A stretch of 64,000 nucleotides of DNA. It comes from Pirellulales bacterium (GTDB lineage: Bacteria > Planctomycetota > Planctomycetia > Pirellulales > JALHPA01). The stretch lies in the NCBI GenBank assembly GCA_033762255.1, contig JANRLT010000036.1:1-64000 (forward strand). The letters run 5' to 3'. The notes beneath the pieces are model-generated. The model worked only from the letters and a program-made list of their open reading frames with translations, had not been told where the DNA came from and searched no databases. Of the stretch, positions 45,701 through 54,902 are shown piece after piece (position 1 is the stretch's first letter; the number at the start of each line of letters is the position of its first letter). The position numbers and the translations under genes are program-made.

Positions 45701-48700
45701 GCGGCGCTTATCCAGGATAAGCTTTTCGACGCGGGTCTCCTCGGTGGAGGAAGAGAGTCCCGTTGCCAATTCCTGGGCGGCAAGACGCTGCTTTAGATCA
45801 CGCTCGCCGCTAGCCAGCGACAAGATGTTTTCGTCCTCGATTTTTCCTTGTTCAAGGCTGGCCTTTTCCGCGATTGTGTGATTGGCAAGGCTTAAATTCT
45901 TTTGCGCGAGGCGGGTATCGTGGGTAATTTTATAGTGATAACCCAGATAAGATGGATCGGAGGGCAGACTGGCATCGGCGGCGACACGAGCCGCGGCTAT
46001 CTGAATTTCGCGTTCCAGCCGGTCGGGAGCCTGGGGAGGGATCGCGGCTACTTTCAGGTGATGAATTCTAGCGTTGGTGGCCCGGGCGGCGGAGATACCC
46101 GCCGCTAATTGGGCATAGTTGTCACTGCGGGTTTGGATCAGTTCGGCGTATGACGCGCGCGGCCCGGAAAGCGCGGAGGCGTACTCCAGGGAAGTGGATT
46201 CTTGTAATTTGTGCATTTTCATGGCCAGTTCCTCGGCGGCCAGAAGTTGCATTTCGGCATATTCGAATTTAGAGCGCGCGGAGTCCACCTCTAGCTTTTT
46301 GGCTAGCTCACCCAGGGTATTTTGGGCCGAGTCCACCCGTAGTTGGGCGATTTGAGATTCCATTTGTTGGTTGGCGGAGCGGATGCCCTGCTCGGTGGTT
46401 CGCGAGTCGGCCAGGACGTCGAGCTTGTATTCGGCATATTCGTCCGCCAGGCCATTGATCCAAGCTAATTTCGCTTGGGCATATTTGGATTGGAATATCA
46501 AATTGAGGTTCGTGGGATTTGCCGCCAGGGCACTGTTGGCCGCGGTGACTTCACTGGTAACGATCGAGGTGATAAAAGCCCACTCCGCCGCGGCGACATC
46601 CTCCTCGAACGAAGTTTCCGCTTGGCGCGCGATCATACTGTCGACGTAATTGTTTTCGGCGGTATGGAGTTCGTCGAGATAAGTAAGTTCATCCGCGGCG
46701 GAGGCGATCAAATATGCTTTTTGGGCATTACCCAGGGTGTTCGCGGCGGTTTGCGCAGCCGTTTTGACGCTTTGCAGCCAGGTTTGATTGGCGGCTTTGT
46801 TGGCCTCCAAATACCCCTCTCCCGCCTTTGACGCATCCTTAATTCGTGATTTATCAATTTCAGTCAATGCGTCGACATGTTCCGTGAGCGCGGCGCCATA
46901 CGCGGAGACATGATCCAGAAATCCCTGTAGCAGGCCAGGCGTGGCGAGACTCGTGGTTGTGGGCGCGGTGACAAAGTTGGACGCCGCGGTTACGGACAGC
47001 GCCGTGCCGACCATGTACTGGAAGATCGCTTTGGTTCTTAAATCCGCAGTCACCGTGGTGCTGGCCGGGCCCAGCGCGCTTCCCGTTACTTCTTTTGTAC
47101 GGCGGTCCTCGTATTCAAATTCCGCAAGGGGGGATTCTAGACTCTCCCATTCGGCGGCTAGTGCCAGCCAGGCGACATCCGCCGATATTTGGTTTTTGCG
47201 GAATGTGTCGTCCGCCGTTAAATAATCCTTGGTCAAATTCGCGTTTTCGATCTGTACGTTGATCTGCGCCGTTAGCTCCGCGGCATTCTGTTTTAGCACC
47301 CGCTGACGATTGGCGTCGGCCAGGGCGGACGCGCGGATTTTGTCGGCCTGGGCGTTGGCAAACACTTCTTCACGATTTGCTTTTGCGGAAGCCTCGGCCA
47401 ATAAATAATCATTGTTTGCGCCGCGAAGGTCTTGCTGAAAATCGGCGGCGATCGTTGCGTTCGCGTAATCCAGGGCCGCGGATTGGATGGCGACTGTTTG
47501 GGTCGCGGCGGCATCCGCTAGATCGGCGACCAGGTGGCGTAGCCGGCTGGTTTCCGCGTCAGTCGCGGCATTGGCCCAGGCCCTGACCTGGGCGGGATAC
47601 TCGTGAATGGTGGCCGTGGAGTAAGTGTATTCCAGTTCCGCGATCGTTTCGGAATAATCGCGGATTTTTTCGGCTAGCGCGTTGGCGGATATTTTGGACG
47701 CGTTGGCGATTCCCAACGAATGGGTGTATTGCGCCTGCGCTAGCCCGGTGGTGTGGTTTTTAAGCAAGTCGGCTAAATTCCGCTCACGTTCGGCATGGGT
47801 CGCGGTGATAAGTTCCAGCCGCCCTTGGGGAACATTTACGCCCAAGTCCAATGCCCCCGCAAAGAGGCCGGCGATTTCCAGGTTTGCCATGGCCTTGGCG
47901 ATTTGGATGTTTTTATCCGCCGTCGTCACGGCGTAATCCTTGCCGCGTTGGGAAAGGTATTCCTGATGTTGTTTCCACAATAATCCGCTTGAGGCGGCAA
48001 AATTTTGACGTAAACCGTTTCCGGTGGTTTGGTAGTTTGCTTGAATGTCGCGCACTTGATTTAAAAACAACAGGCCCGCGGGTGTCGTCCAATCGACGTG
48101 ATAGTAGGAATCGTGTTGATTGACTTCAATATCCCGGTCACGATCCTCGTAGAGTTTATCAAGGCTAGATTGAAAGTTTTTCTTAGCGGCGATGAAATCC
48201 GTATAATAGGCCCCGGTATCATCGAGCGTGTCGATGGAATACAAGTAAAGTTCGTGTTCGATGTCCGCTAACGGGCTGGAATTGCCACCGCCCGTCCCCG
48301 AATTAATCGTGTGGAATGTATTGTGGAATGATTCCTGTAGTCCAAACTCAGCCTGGGCGGAGTTTACCTGGATCGACCGGATTTGTTCGGCGTTGGCGGT
48401 GATGGTGGCGGTCATGCCCGCCAGAAATTCGCTAGTCAACCTCGCTTCTTCATACGCCAGGCTGGCGTCCAAGAGGCGTTCATGGCTGTCGAGTTGTTTT
48501 TCGGCGGCGTAGACGTGTTTGACATAGTTTTCCCAAGCTGGCGGATAGTTGTTGTTAGCGGCCCAGGCATCGACTTTTGTGAGGTATGCGTTCCAGACAC
48601 TTGATACAAATGTCGTAAGCGATCCCTGTTCGTTTTGCGAGAAAGTTTGCTTGGCGGCCGCGGATTCCTTGACATAAGCATGTTCCGCAATCCGAATCCT

Positions 48701-51700
48701 CTTGTCGCGCGCCGCCGCGTCAATTTGATTTTGCTTTTCAGCCCTAGCGAATTCCAAACTGGTGGGATTACCGCCTTCGAAACGAACCTTGGCGAGTGCG
48801 ATTTTGTGTGATTGATTCAGGGCGGCCAGTTCGCGTTCTAGGGATAGTTTGCGGTCGGTGAGCGCGAGGTCCTGCTCCGCCAGGAGGGCGTTATGCGAGG
48901 TAAAATAGACCTCCTCCAATTCATTTCGCGCGCGAAGGTAATTCACGTGATCGTCAAAATGGATTATTTTATATCCAGAGGATTCCACGAAGTCGTGCCC
49001 GGTGATTCGAGTGTTTCCCAGCAGAGGTATGCTCATCACCGGATGGTTGAGCGCGAACTGAATTCCGCCGAATTGCTGATTGCCATTGAGTTTAAAATCA
49101 ATAAGCGTGTCAGTGGGAGCGAAGTAGTAGGGGATTCTTGGTTCAAAGACGGAACCGTTGACAACGCCATTCTCGCGCCCCAGTTGCTTGAGTTTTCCCT
49201 CTGAAAAGTTAGCCGTGACAATTCGGGGATTATCGATTCCCGCCATGGGAGCTAAGGAGGTAAAAGCGCCGCCGTTGTAACTTTTAGCCTCCAAATTCGA
49301 GAGGTTCTGGACTAGGGTCTTCCGCAATTCGATTTGCTTGACCTGAAATTCGGCGGCTTCGCGATTTGCGTCAACCGATTCCCCCAATTCGGTCAGCAAC
49401 CGTTCGCGTTGCTGACTATACGTCAGATTGATTTCATCCCGCATTCCCTCGGCATGGTTCCTGATTTTTTCCAGGTTCGCTGCATGATTGTTGGCGATCT
49501 GTTTTTTCTCGAACTCGTAATTAGACTCCAGTACTTCCAGTTCGCGAACATTTAAGGCCGTGGCCTCATCAACCAACAAGTTTTGTTCATGGATGACTTT
49601 ATCCGCTTGGCGGGTAACCGGCGCTTGTTGGATGGAGTTTCGCCAGTTCGTGGCCCTCTCGATCACCTCGCTCGCGACGTCCACGACTTCCCTGTATCGG
49701 GCATTGATGATTTCTTTGGCATTGAGATATTTGGCCTCGGCCTGCCTCAAATGCCATGCTTTTGTGACTTCCGCCGATTCCCGTTCGTAGGTCTCCTCGA
49801 TGGTGGCATATTGCAAGTCGCGGAATTTGGACTGGAAATAGCCCAGTAATCCCGGAAATCCGTCACGACCAACCAAAAAATCATGGTTCAAACCGTTATG
49901 GGTTATGTCGGCTTGGCGGTTGATCATGGCGATTGCGTGGGCCGCGTATTGCCCCGCCAGCCAGCCATCAAACTGATTAAATGTTTCCGTAATGTCTTTG
50001 TTAAGCGCAAACCAATCATTACGATGAGTTGTAATGTTATAATCAGGCGTTAGCGAACCAAGGGCATATTTCTCCAAATAAATTTTGATACGACCTGAAA
50101 TAAACAACAGGGGATTGCCTTCAAAGATGACTTTTAGTTCCTCAAAACGCGCCTGTACACGCGCCTGAAGCGAATCATCGCTTTCAATATCTGGCACCAA
50201 GACGGCCTGTTCAAACGGCGCGCGATCGCCCGCGGGAATATCATTCTGAATCAGGTTATTGGCATTCTGGACCGCGTTTCGGTCTCTTTCCCGATCAGCA
50301 ACTAAGTCCTGCATGTCAGTCAGATATTGCTGATAATAAGGCTGAAGAAATGAATTTACGCTGTAACCGCCGTCCCCATTGGCGCCGTAGTGAGAGTTCG
50401 CGTTGGCAATCTCGTTTTCTAACTCCGTATGATTCAAATCGCGAAAACTGTCGATGCCAAGCAATGATAATTCCGGCAAAGAAAAGTCGGGGCCGTAACC
50501 TTGGTCGGGACCGAACTTTAAGTCCGTGACGATCGGCGCTGGAGGTGTCGGCAACTCGGGGATTTGTGGGATTTTCCAAGGTTCCGGCAAACCGAGGGGA
50601 ATCAGCGATTGTGTCGCCAGGACAGTCGATAAATGTGTGTTGCTGGAGGACATCAAGCCGTTATACGCCGGAACCAAAACATTGTTAATGTAATTCGTCA
50701 AAGCGGTCTGGTATGCGCCGGTGGCCGTCCGCAGGGTTGCGTCCGCGGTGGTGATCAGCGACTGCAAATTACTGGCAATTTCCGTTAGCGAAAATTGCGC
50801 TCCGGTCGTGGCGGCTTTTGCCTGGGTGTTGTACTGCCGGCGCAATTCATCCAATTGATCTTGGACAGAGTGCCCGCCAGTGGCGACGCCGGGCGATTCG
50901 GTGTGTATGAAAGTTACCGTGCTCCATAGCGCCGATTCTTGATCGCGAGGTCGTATACCGATGACAATTCTGCCCAGGGGCAAATCCGCCGGGGCATAGG
51001 TAAACTCGCCATAGGCCGCGAACGTTGCGTCGGCCAGGCCATCTTGATTGGTGTCGACGATTAAATCCACGCTTTGTCCTGCGGCCAGCCCCGTGACTTT
51101 CCCATTTAGCGTGGGTTGGGAAATAAACGGAAACGTTCCCCCTGCGCCAGTTACATTTAAGCTCTCAATTCTTCGCGCGCCGTCCGCGGGTTGGGAGTTT
51201 GGGGCACCGGATACCGTTTGCCAGGCGCTAAATTGATAAGTTAAACCAACTTTTTCGCGTATTCGGAGTTTTAGCGGGATATTCGCGACGGTTTGATATT
51301 GACTGTCTTGAATACGGAACTTTCCCGTGGAGTCGGCAAAGGTCTGGATCTCGGGCTTACCGTCGTTGTTTGTGTCGATTTCAATGGTTTGCCAACCCTT
51401 TTGGGCCTGTTGGGTGATAACTTCCCCCCGAATATCAAGTTGTACCGCCGATCCATTCGCCAGTTGGGATGGAAAAGTAAGGTTATCCGCCCGTAATAAT
51501 TGTGGGGCGACCGTGGCCGCGACCGTGAATGTAAGCGCGCGAGTCACATACATACCCTGACTATCCGTGACACGGATTGTCAAAACTGCCGTACCGGGCA
51601 TTGTCGCGCTGGGTGTGATAGTTAATACGCCCGTTGCGGGATCAATTTGCGGCGCGGAACTAAATATCGCGGAGTTAGAATTACCCGTGATTGCGAAGAG

Positions 51701-53677
51701 CAGTTCGGTGTCGGAATCGCGACGGTCGTCAAAATAATGATACAGACTTACTTGTGAAGCGCTGTCACCCGTAGCGGCTATCAGTTTTGGCAACTCAAAG
51801 CTAACTGGGGGAGAACCATTCAACGAAACTTTGAAGTATGCATCCGCGCTTAATCCCACGTCGTTATACGCTCGCACGCGCAACGTGGCCTGGGCGTACG
51901 TATTTGCCTGTAGAAAATTTTGGAATCCTGAAAAATCGCCATTTAAAACCAAACGATCCGTGATCCGATTGACATCCGGTGAAATCGAAACTACCCCAAA
52001 ATGCTCCAGGTGATCGATTTCGAGCACATATCGTAGGATTTGGCTCGGATGGGTAAAGTAATCACGCAGATTCAAAGTAAGGCTGGGGGTGTTTTCCGAT
52101 ATCTCCAGGGGGATCGCATCCCCAGGCGCGAGTCCGCCGGGACCCGTGGCCGACACAATTCGATCCGGGGGCTGGGAACCAAGATAACCGTCCACGGCGG
52201 AATAATCACCGCCATTGACTTGGGCGCTACGGTCATAATCCCCCAGCAATCTGGCGTAATGAGGGGGCAGGACGCTGCCAAAAGCGGAATCAATTGGCGA
52301 GTAATCAGCCCCATCAACTCTAAAATCAAAATTTCCATCTCCGCTATAGGTATAAACCATGATTACATCTTCAGCCCGTAACTCGGATATTCCCGGGAAC
52401 AGAGGGCGGAAATTTAAATTATCCTCAAATGTAATAATCGGCGCGCCGGGACTTGAATCAAAAAATTCATTAAGGAACAGCGCGCCTGCGGTCAAAGCTG
52501 GGTTAATCAAGCCGGGCGCTTCAATAAACATCCCGCCAAAGCTGAGCATATCAAAGACTTTATTAAATACTGTTTGGCCTGCTTGGCTGGACGCGGCCCG
52601 GACGATCAGATTGTTATTCCTCGTATTCAAGAAGCCGTTGTAGACGGTTTCCTCCGGCGTACTGTGTTGTGAATCAATTTCTAAGTCAATTGTGTTCAGC
52701 GCTAGGACTTCATTGCCTCGAAATGCCATTTCCACGATCCCGAATTTATTGATCGTTAGATTGTCCAGATAATCGCTGCCGCCGAGGATCACCTTGGAAA
52801 CGAAAGGACGCCCGGGATCGGCTGGGTTCCCTCTTCCCGCGACAAAAATAGATAATTTGTCCTCGGTCTCGGAATCGGGAGAGGTGGAACAAGCGAAATA
52901 AGAATACCCCTCCAGGTTGCGCCATGTCGTGTTAGCGGGTGTGTGTGCCCAATCGTCGATAAACAGGCTTCCCGAACCATTCTTGGTGACGAGAAATTCG
53001 CCCCCGTTCGATTCCAACTCCAAGGTATGCGATCCTTCGCTGGTTACCACGAATGAAAAATTGCCACGTGTGATTTTTACCGCTCCCAGACCCGAAGTGT
53101 TAACAAAATCGAGGGTGCTTTTTGCGGTTAACTGGACCGCCATGTTGACCGTATCATTCCCAAAAGCGAAACTCTCGAACAGGATGCGATCATTTGTGCT
53201 AACCGAGATAATGTCATTTCCATGTCCTCCGGCAATCGAGTCATTTCCCGGACTCCCCACGATATTGTCATCGCCTCCCCGTCCATCCACTGAAATGTTC
53301 CAGGCCTGCGCATGGCTGCCCGCCAATCCACTTAAATCAATCGTCTCGGAGTCCTCGCTACCCAGTATGACTAAACCCGCCAAAGTGGACGGGTCGAGGG
53401 GCGTCGGGTCGGTATTTGACTTGGTAATCCATTGTCCGTTCACAAGAAGTGTGGGTGTTGGATTAGAACCCCCAATCGCCAAATGTAGGCTATTATCCGT
53501 GTCCGCCATCCGAATAGTCAGCAGATCATTGACGATCGAGTGGGAGTACATTAAGTGCCGAGGTTCCAGCGATTCCAAAGAGATCCGCCGGGAGAATTTT
53601 TCGCGGCGTGAAATCGCGTTACGGCTAACTGTGACGGCATTAAGCCGCCGACGAAGACTGCAAGGCACGCAAGCCAT
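42749..53677 (-). CDS. Giant LEPR-XLL polymorphic toxin with Hint and GIY-YIG nuclease C-terminus
   Basis: A single frame of 3642 codons from ATG 53677 (a GTG start 17 codons upstream is possible). Approximate domain order: LEPR-XLL motif SLESLEPRHLM at 33-43; RTX-like GGDDNIVG/GGHGND repeats near 133-158; beta-rich region; dockerin-like DGNFDFRVDGADY plus GDYDRSAQVNGGDY near 440-500; cadherin/Ig-like region to about 935; about 2000 residues of Ala/Glu/Gln-rich helices at 936-2940. The region 2947-3273 is shared with the downstream orphan ORF. A Hint domain starts at Cys3389 (CFAAGTPLLT) and ends VWAHNA. The last 106 residues are GIY-YIG-like. There is no classic signal peptide; LEPR-XLL proteins are taken to be exported. 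This fits a polymorphic toxin whose Hint domain may release the nuclease. Confidence 0.88.
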   Translation of the reverse strand: MACVPCSLRRRLNAVTVSRNAISRREKFSRRISLESLEPRHLMYSHSIVNDLLTIRMADTDNSLHLAIGGSNPTPTLLVNGQWITKSNTDPTPLDPSTLAGLVILGSEDSETIDLSGLAGSHAQAWNISVDGRGGDDNIVGSPGNDSIAGGHGNDIISVSTNDRILFESFAFGNDTVNMAVQLTAKSTLDFVNTSGLGAVKITRGNFSFVVTSEGSHTLELESNGGEFLVTKNGSGSLFIDDWAHTPANTTWRNLEGYSYFACSTSPDSETEDKLSIFVAGRGNPADPGRPFVSKVILGGSDYLDNLTINKFGIVEMAFRGNEVLALNTIDLEIDSQHSTPEETVYNGFLNTRNNNLIVRAASSQAGQTVFNKVFDMLSFGGMFIEAPGLINPALTAGALFLNEFFDSSPGAPIITFEDNLNFRPLFPGISELRAEDVIMVYTYSGDGNFDFRVDGADYSPIDSAFGSVLPPHYARLLGDYDRSAQVNGGDYSAVDGYLGSQPPDRIVSATGPGGLAPGDAIPLEISENTPSLTLNLRDYFTHPSQILRYVLEIDHLEHFGVVSISPDVNRITDRLVLNGDFSGFQNFLQANTYAQATLRVRAYNDVGLSADAYFKVSLNGSPPVSFELPKLIAATGDSASQVSLYHYFDDRRDSDTELLFAITGNSNSAIFSSAPQIDPATGVLTITPSATMPGTAVLTIRVTDSQGMYVTRALTFTVAATVAPQLLRADNLTFPSQLANGSAVQLDIRGEVITQQAQKGWQTIEIDTNNDGKPEIQTFADSTGKFRIQDSQYQTVANIPLKLRIREKVGLTYQFSAWQTVSGAPNSQPADGARRIESLNVTGAGGTFPFISQPTLNGKVTGLAAGQSVDLIVDTNQDGLADATFAAYGEFTYAPADLPLGRIVIGIRPRDQESALWSTVTFIHTESPGVATGGHSVQDQLDELRRQYNTQAKAATTGAQFSLTEIASNLQSLITTADATLRTATGAYQTALTNYINNVLVPAYNGLMSSSNTHLSTVLATQSLIPLGLPEPWKIPQIPELPTPPAPIVTDLKFGPDQGYGPDFSLPELSLLGIDSFRDLNHTELENEIANANSHYGANGDGGYSVNSFLQPYYQQYLTDMQDLVADRERDRNAVQNANNLIQNDIPAGDRAPFEQAVLVPDIESDDSLQARVQARFEELKVIFEGNPLLFISGRIKIYLEKYALGSLTPDYNITTHRNDWFALNKDITETFNQFDGWLAGQYAAHAIAMINRQADITHNGLNHDFLVGRDGFPGLLGYFQSKFRDLQYATIEETYERESAEVTKAWHLRQAEAKYLNAKEIINARYREVVDVASEVIERATNWRNSIQQAPVTRQADKVIHEQNLLVDEATALNVRELEVLESNYEFEKKQIANNHAANLEKIRNHAEGMRDEINLTYSQQRERLLTELGESVDANREAAEFQVKQIELRKTLVQNLSNLEAKSYNGGAFTSLAPMAGIDNPRIVTANFSEGKLKQLGRENGVVNGSVFEPRIPYYFAPTDTLIDFKLNGNQQFGGIQFALNHPVMSIPLLGNTRITGHDFVESSGYKIIHFDDHVNYLRARNELEEVYFTSHNALLAEQDLALTDRKLSLERELAALNQSHKIALAKVRFEGGNPTSLEFARAEKQNQIDAAARDKRIRIAEHAYVKESAAAKQTFSQNEQGSLTTFVSSVWNAYLTKVDAWAANNNYPPAWENYVKHVYAAEKQLDSHERLLDASLAYEEARLTSEFLAGMTATITANAEQIRSIQVNSAQAEFGLQESFHNTFHTINSGTGGGNSSPLADIEHELYLYSIDTLDDTGAYYTDFIAAKKNFQSSLDKLYEDRDRDIEVNQHDSYYHVDWTTPAGLLFLNQVRDIQANYQTTGNGLRQNFAASSGLLWKQHQEYLSQRGKDYAVTTADKNIQIAKAMANLEIAGLFAGALDLGVNVPQGRLELITATHAERERNLADLLKNHTTGLAQAQYTHSLGIANASKISANALAEKIRDYSETIAELEYTYSTATIHEYPAQVRAWANAATDAETSRLRHLVADLADAAATQTVAIQSAALDYANATIAADFQQDLRGANNDYLLAEASAKANREEVFANAQADKIRASALADANRQRVLKQNAAELTAQINVQIENANLTKDYLTADDTFRKNQISADVAWLALAAEWESLESPLAEFEYEDRRTKEVTGSALGPASTTVTADLRTKAIFQYMVGTALSVTAASNFVTAPTTTSLATPGLLQGFLDHVSAYGAALTEHVDALTEIDKSRIKDASKAGEGYLEANKAANQTWLQSVKTAAQTAANTLGNAQKAYLIASAADELTYLDELHTAENNYVDSMIARQAETSFEEDVAAAEWAFITSIVTSEVTAANSALAANPTNLNLIFQSKYAQAKLAWINGLADEYAEYKLDVLADSRTTEQGIRSANQQMESQIAQLRVDSAQNTLGELAKKLEVDSARSKFEYAEMQLLAAEELAMKMHKLQESTSLEYASALSGPRASYAELIQTRSDNYAQLAAGISAARATNARIHHLKVAAIPPQAPDRLEREIQIAAARVAADASLPSDPSYLGYHYKITHDTRLAQKNLSLANHTIAEKASLEQGKIEDENILSLASGERDLKQRLAAQELATGLSSSTEETRVEKLILDKRRTVSNGFAEQERARANQAAADYYDFLDSAAAEQLLRLQSLDNDPQLASPSAQLVTNLLVTRSSSGLAWVRGSAKTQTLQTHADIAAAWKSLSVWQADQDHAIGVETLDKEQEFRAESLRKQEELVKRSVELEFTYVSALRGGGQSPAATPSAGDPGTGGGATQKYRAAVASAEKNAANDQALLEYLYFPFTFAPDDYYYHLQNHDDRRGAALTDARAAFLQAEGRARFDLLQGQVNLEYDLASGLLQKHRDQQQAFLKGTNPQPNTPGGEWQARLEQNQQYYATLATIFAEERDLAIDLATGWRNLTASLPANPALAGNPYAQHQANLGQAEYQRIVGVPAQNGQPAQAGLAQAEYDSDLGQAAATRDHNITLINADIEQKSRLVTETSAAARGQLELKLSQGLAAAGVVLTAALEGKSEIPLPGVAWAPVAVQITALGVAPLALETLTPPGPPTPEGGPSAEIAALAKAAGQHPQGEANHNHWGFVHDRTRPQIANDPWGVAGKWYDLAYENQRTLLSFILVPGAAQHYFTNKAAIPYLSQAARFTYYSLFDRSQGDAFTRITNLGAAFGDTISFGITAGIRHLGGFDAVDYKSGAYQIGGYAGQVFNIATLLVNPQGLINAGYKVTQWGQVGLKIINGIQTVGGVTQGVSAATATGDYSQLLLAGGMGLARFSKCTTGWREVLRQGVINSGSAVGAYGGLQQMSNGDIVGGLLTIGESAASSWRASKACFAAGTPLLTNLGGRFIEQIREDDFVATRNESDPHGPVVYKRVEEVFEGRECIWELRVAGKTVRTTAEHPFWVVGGGVGSGLPDKGWTNARDLQPGDKLGSHNGVTQSVESVKNTGEWATVYNLRVADYHTYFVGELDWGWSVWAHNACVYESRDRITGQVLYVGIADSGSTRTFPQRARTALNRTGIAGEKIFGADNLTPRQAYAIEQALIQHHGRTVNGTGTLDNIYRGTRLSTRMLAYGNELLKLISYPGF
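42752..43069 (-). other. GIY-YIG-type nuclease toxin domain of the giant protein
   Basis: Residues 3537-3642 read CVYESRDRITGQVLYVGIAD and onward. GIY-YIG features are the paired strands VYES and LYVGI, an Arg-rich helix (FPQRARTALNR), a catalytic-type Glu in AYAIEQALIQHHG and an Asn in LDNIYRG. Spacing is compatible with the Y/Y/R/E/N active site. Such domains cut DNA or RNA in several polymorphic toxins. It follows the Hint domain with no linker and precedes the immunity gene. Confidence 0.75.
43070..43513 (-). other. Hint (intein-like) autoprocessing domain of the giant protein
   Basis: The domain begins CFAAGTPLLT with the conserved cysteine. It has a TxxH-type block (VRTTAEHPFWVVG) and ends YHTYFVGELDWGWSVWAHNA, close to the usual VHN/C end of polymorphic-toxin Hint domains. 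Family members cleave at this end and release the C-terminal toxin. The block between is typical of PT-HINT: GPVVYKRVEEVFEG, then WTNARDLQPGDKL. Confidence 0.88.
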
Positions 53678-54345
53678 GATGTATGTCCAGCTTCCGTGGC
53701 AAAGTCCACAACTAAAGGAAAGAAACACATGATCGGAGTATCTTCCAACTGACAGAATACCTACTCGCCCGGCATGGCTCGCAATTCCACTATCCCCATA
53801 TCAAACACCGCCGGGGAATCTATCCGCTTTTCAAACTTCGGAAAATAACCATGAATGTTAAAACTGGCCGTGGGTCGTTAACGCATTTTCATTTATTAAT
53901 TTGGAGAAAACTTTGACATTTTAACGCTGTCACACCATGCCGTCAATAAATTACTGGAAAAAGAATTTCATTAAGAACGGACAATTTTCTTGAGTTCCCA
54001 AATCGGGATAACGCTATCCGGGTAAATTCTCGACCGAGCCGGATTAATTAAGGGCCGAAAACACGATCTGCCCGGGCGTAAATGATAAGGCCAAAAATAA
54101 AGAAGCCTGTCAAATCGCCACCAACGGGCTATAGATTCTCAAAATTTATAGACGGGCTAATTTAAGAGTATCACGAGAGAATTTGTGCTCGCGATTAGAT
54201 CGAGAAAACGTTACGTCAGAAACCCCCACTGCAAAATGCGCTGCGACCAAACACGGAATCGGGTAGTTTTACATCGTCAACCGTTCCCGCAACCAGCGTT
54301 TTTCCCAGCAATTCCACAGGTGACGATAAGTGTACATTTGTTTAC
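53678..54345. other. Long AT-rich region upstream of the giant toxin gene
   Basis: No convincing gene is seen in these 668 bases; the frame at 54185-54412 runs into the tRNA and is not protein-like. The region is AT-rich compared with neighbours. A possible minus-strand -35 (TTGACA, plus-strand TGTCAA at 54109-54114) has no well-spaced -10. It probably contains the promoter and 5' leader of the giant gene. Confidence 0.35.
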
Positions 54346-54431
54346 CGGATGGGGAGGGATTCGAACCCACGGTAGGGGATACCTACAACGGTTTTCAAGA
54401 CCGTCGCCTTAAACCACTCGGCCACCCATCC
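54346..54431 (-). tRNA. tRNA-Ser (anticodon UGA)
   Basis: The minus strand folds as a class II tRNA of 86 bases without encoded CCA. The acceptor arm GGATGGG pairs with CCCATCC; the anticodon stem-loop ACGGTCTTGAAAACCGT has TGA; a long variable arm (GTAGGTATCCCCTAC) is typical of serine; and the T-arm contains GGTTCGAATCC. The T-stem has one T-T mismatch. The D-arm contains GGCCGAGTGGTTTAAGGC. It lies upstream of the giant gene on the same strand. No attachment-site duplication is visible beside it. Confidence 0.95.
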
Positions 54432-54713
54432 TAATCTATCCCTATTATAACTATCTCTTGACTATTCGTCACGCCGAGGTGCGGAGAGGTTCATTATGCG
54501 TGGGCCGCGGGCTTAGCGACAATCGCGGCAAGAAGCCATAAATTGTGGCTTTTACTGAAAAAAATGACGATAATCGTGGCAGTTGTCCCTGGAATGGATT
54601 TTCGTTAAGATAACTGGTCGGTTTAAGTTGCCAAGATTTCCGGTCAAGCTTGGCAATGTCTAATTTCGTATTACCAGACATTACTTTGCAAATTACAAGC
54701 GGAGCCGTAGATC

Positions 54714-54902
54714 ATGGGTGGAATTAGCGATCGTCATCAAGAAATCAAACGCCGCCGTCATCGTCGCCAAAAGATCACGGTCTTTAAGCGTAAACTGGCC
54801 AAAGCCAGCGCGTCGGAAAAAGCGGCCATCGCCGATAAGATCCGTCGGCTGACCCCGGGCGCGGAGCAGGTCATTCTCAATCTGGGCCTGGAAAAGGTGT
54901 AG
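54714..54902 (+). CDS. Small basic protein, DUF6800-like
   Basis: A 62-residue protein beginning MGGISDRHQEIKRRRHRRQK. It is strongly basic at the N-terminus and ends in a helical LTPGAEQVILNLGLEKV. I recall near-identical short proteins (ERHREIKRRRHRRQK, LTPGAE) across planctomycetes, where the family is called DUF6800; the label is from memory. Charge and size suggest RNA or ribosome binding. A GGAG nine bases upstream supports the start. Confidence 0.8.
   Translation: MGGISDRHQEIKRRRHRRQKITVFKRKLAKASASEKAAIADKIRRLTPGAEQVILNLGLEKV

Noticed and set aside
44735-45720. Many open frames on the plus strand opposite the giant gene
   Set aside because: They are shadows caused by the GC-rich, Ala-rich coding of the stalk; none has a family motif.
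54346-54431. tRNA as an integration site for the toxin locus
   Set aside because: A tRNA gene sits upstream, but I see no direct repeat of its 3' end near 41 kb and no integrase gene.
54469-54681. 70-residue minus-strand open frame between the tRNA and the small basic gene
   Set aside because: Sequence looks random, with no initiation signal or motif.
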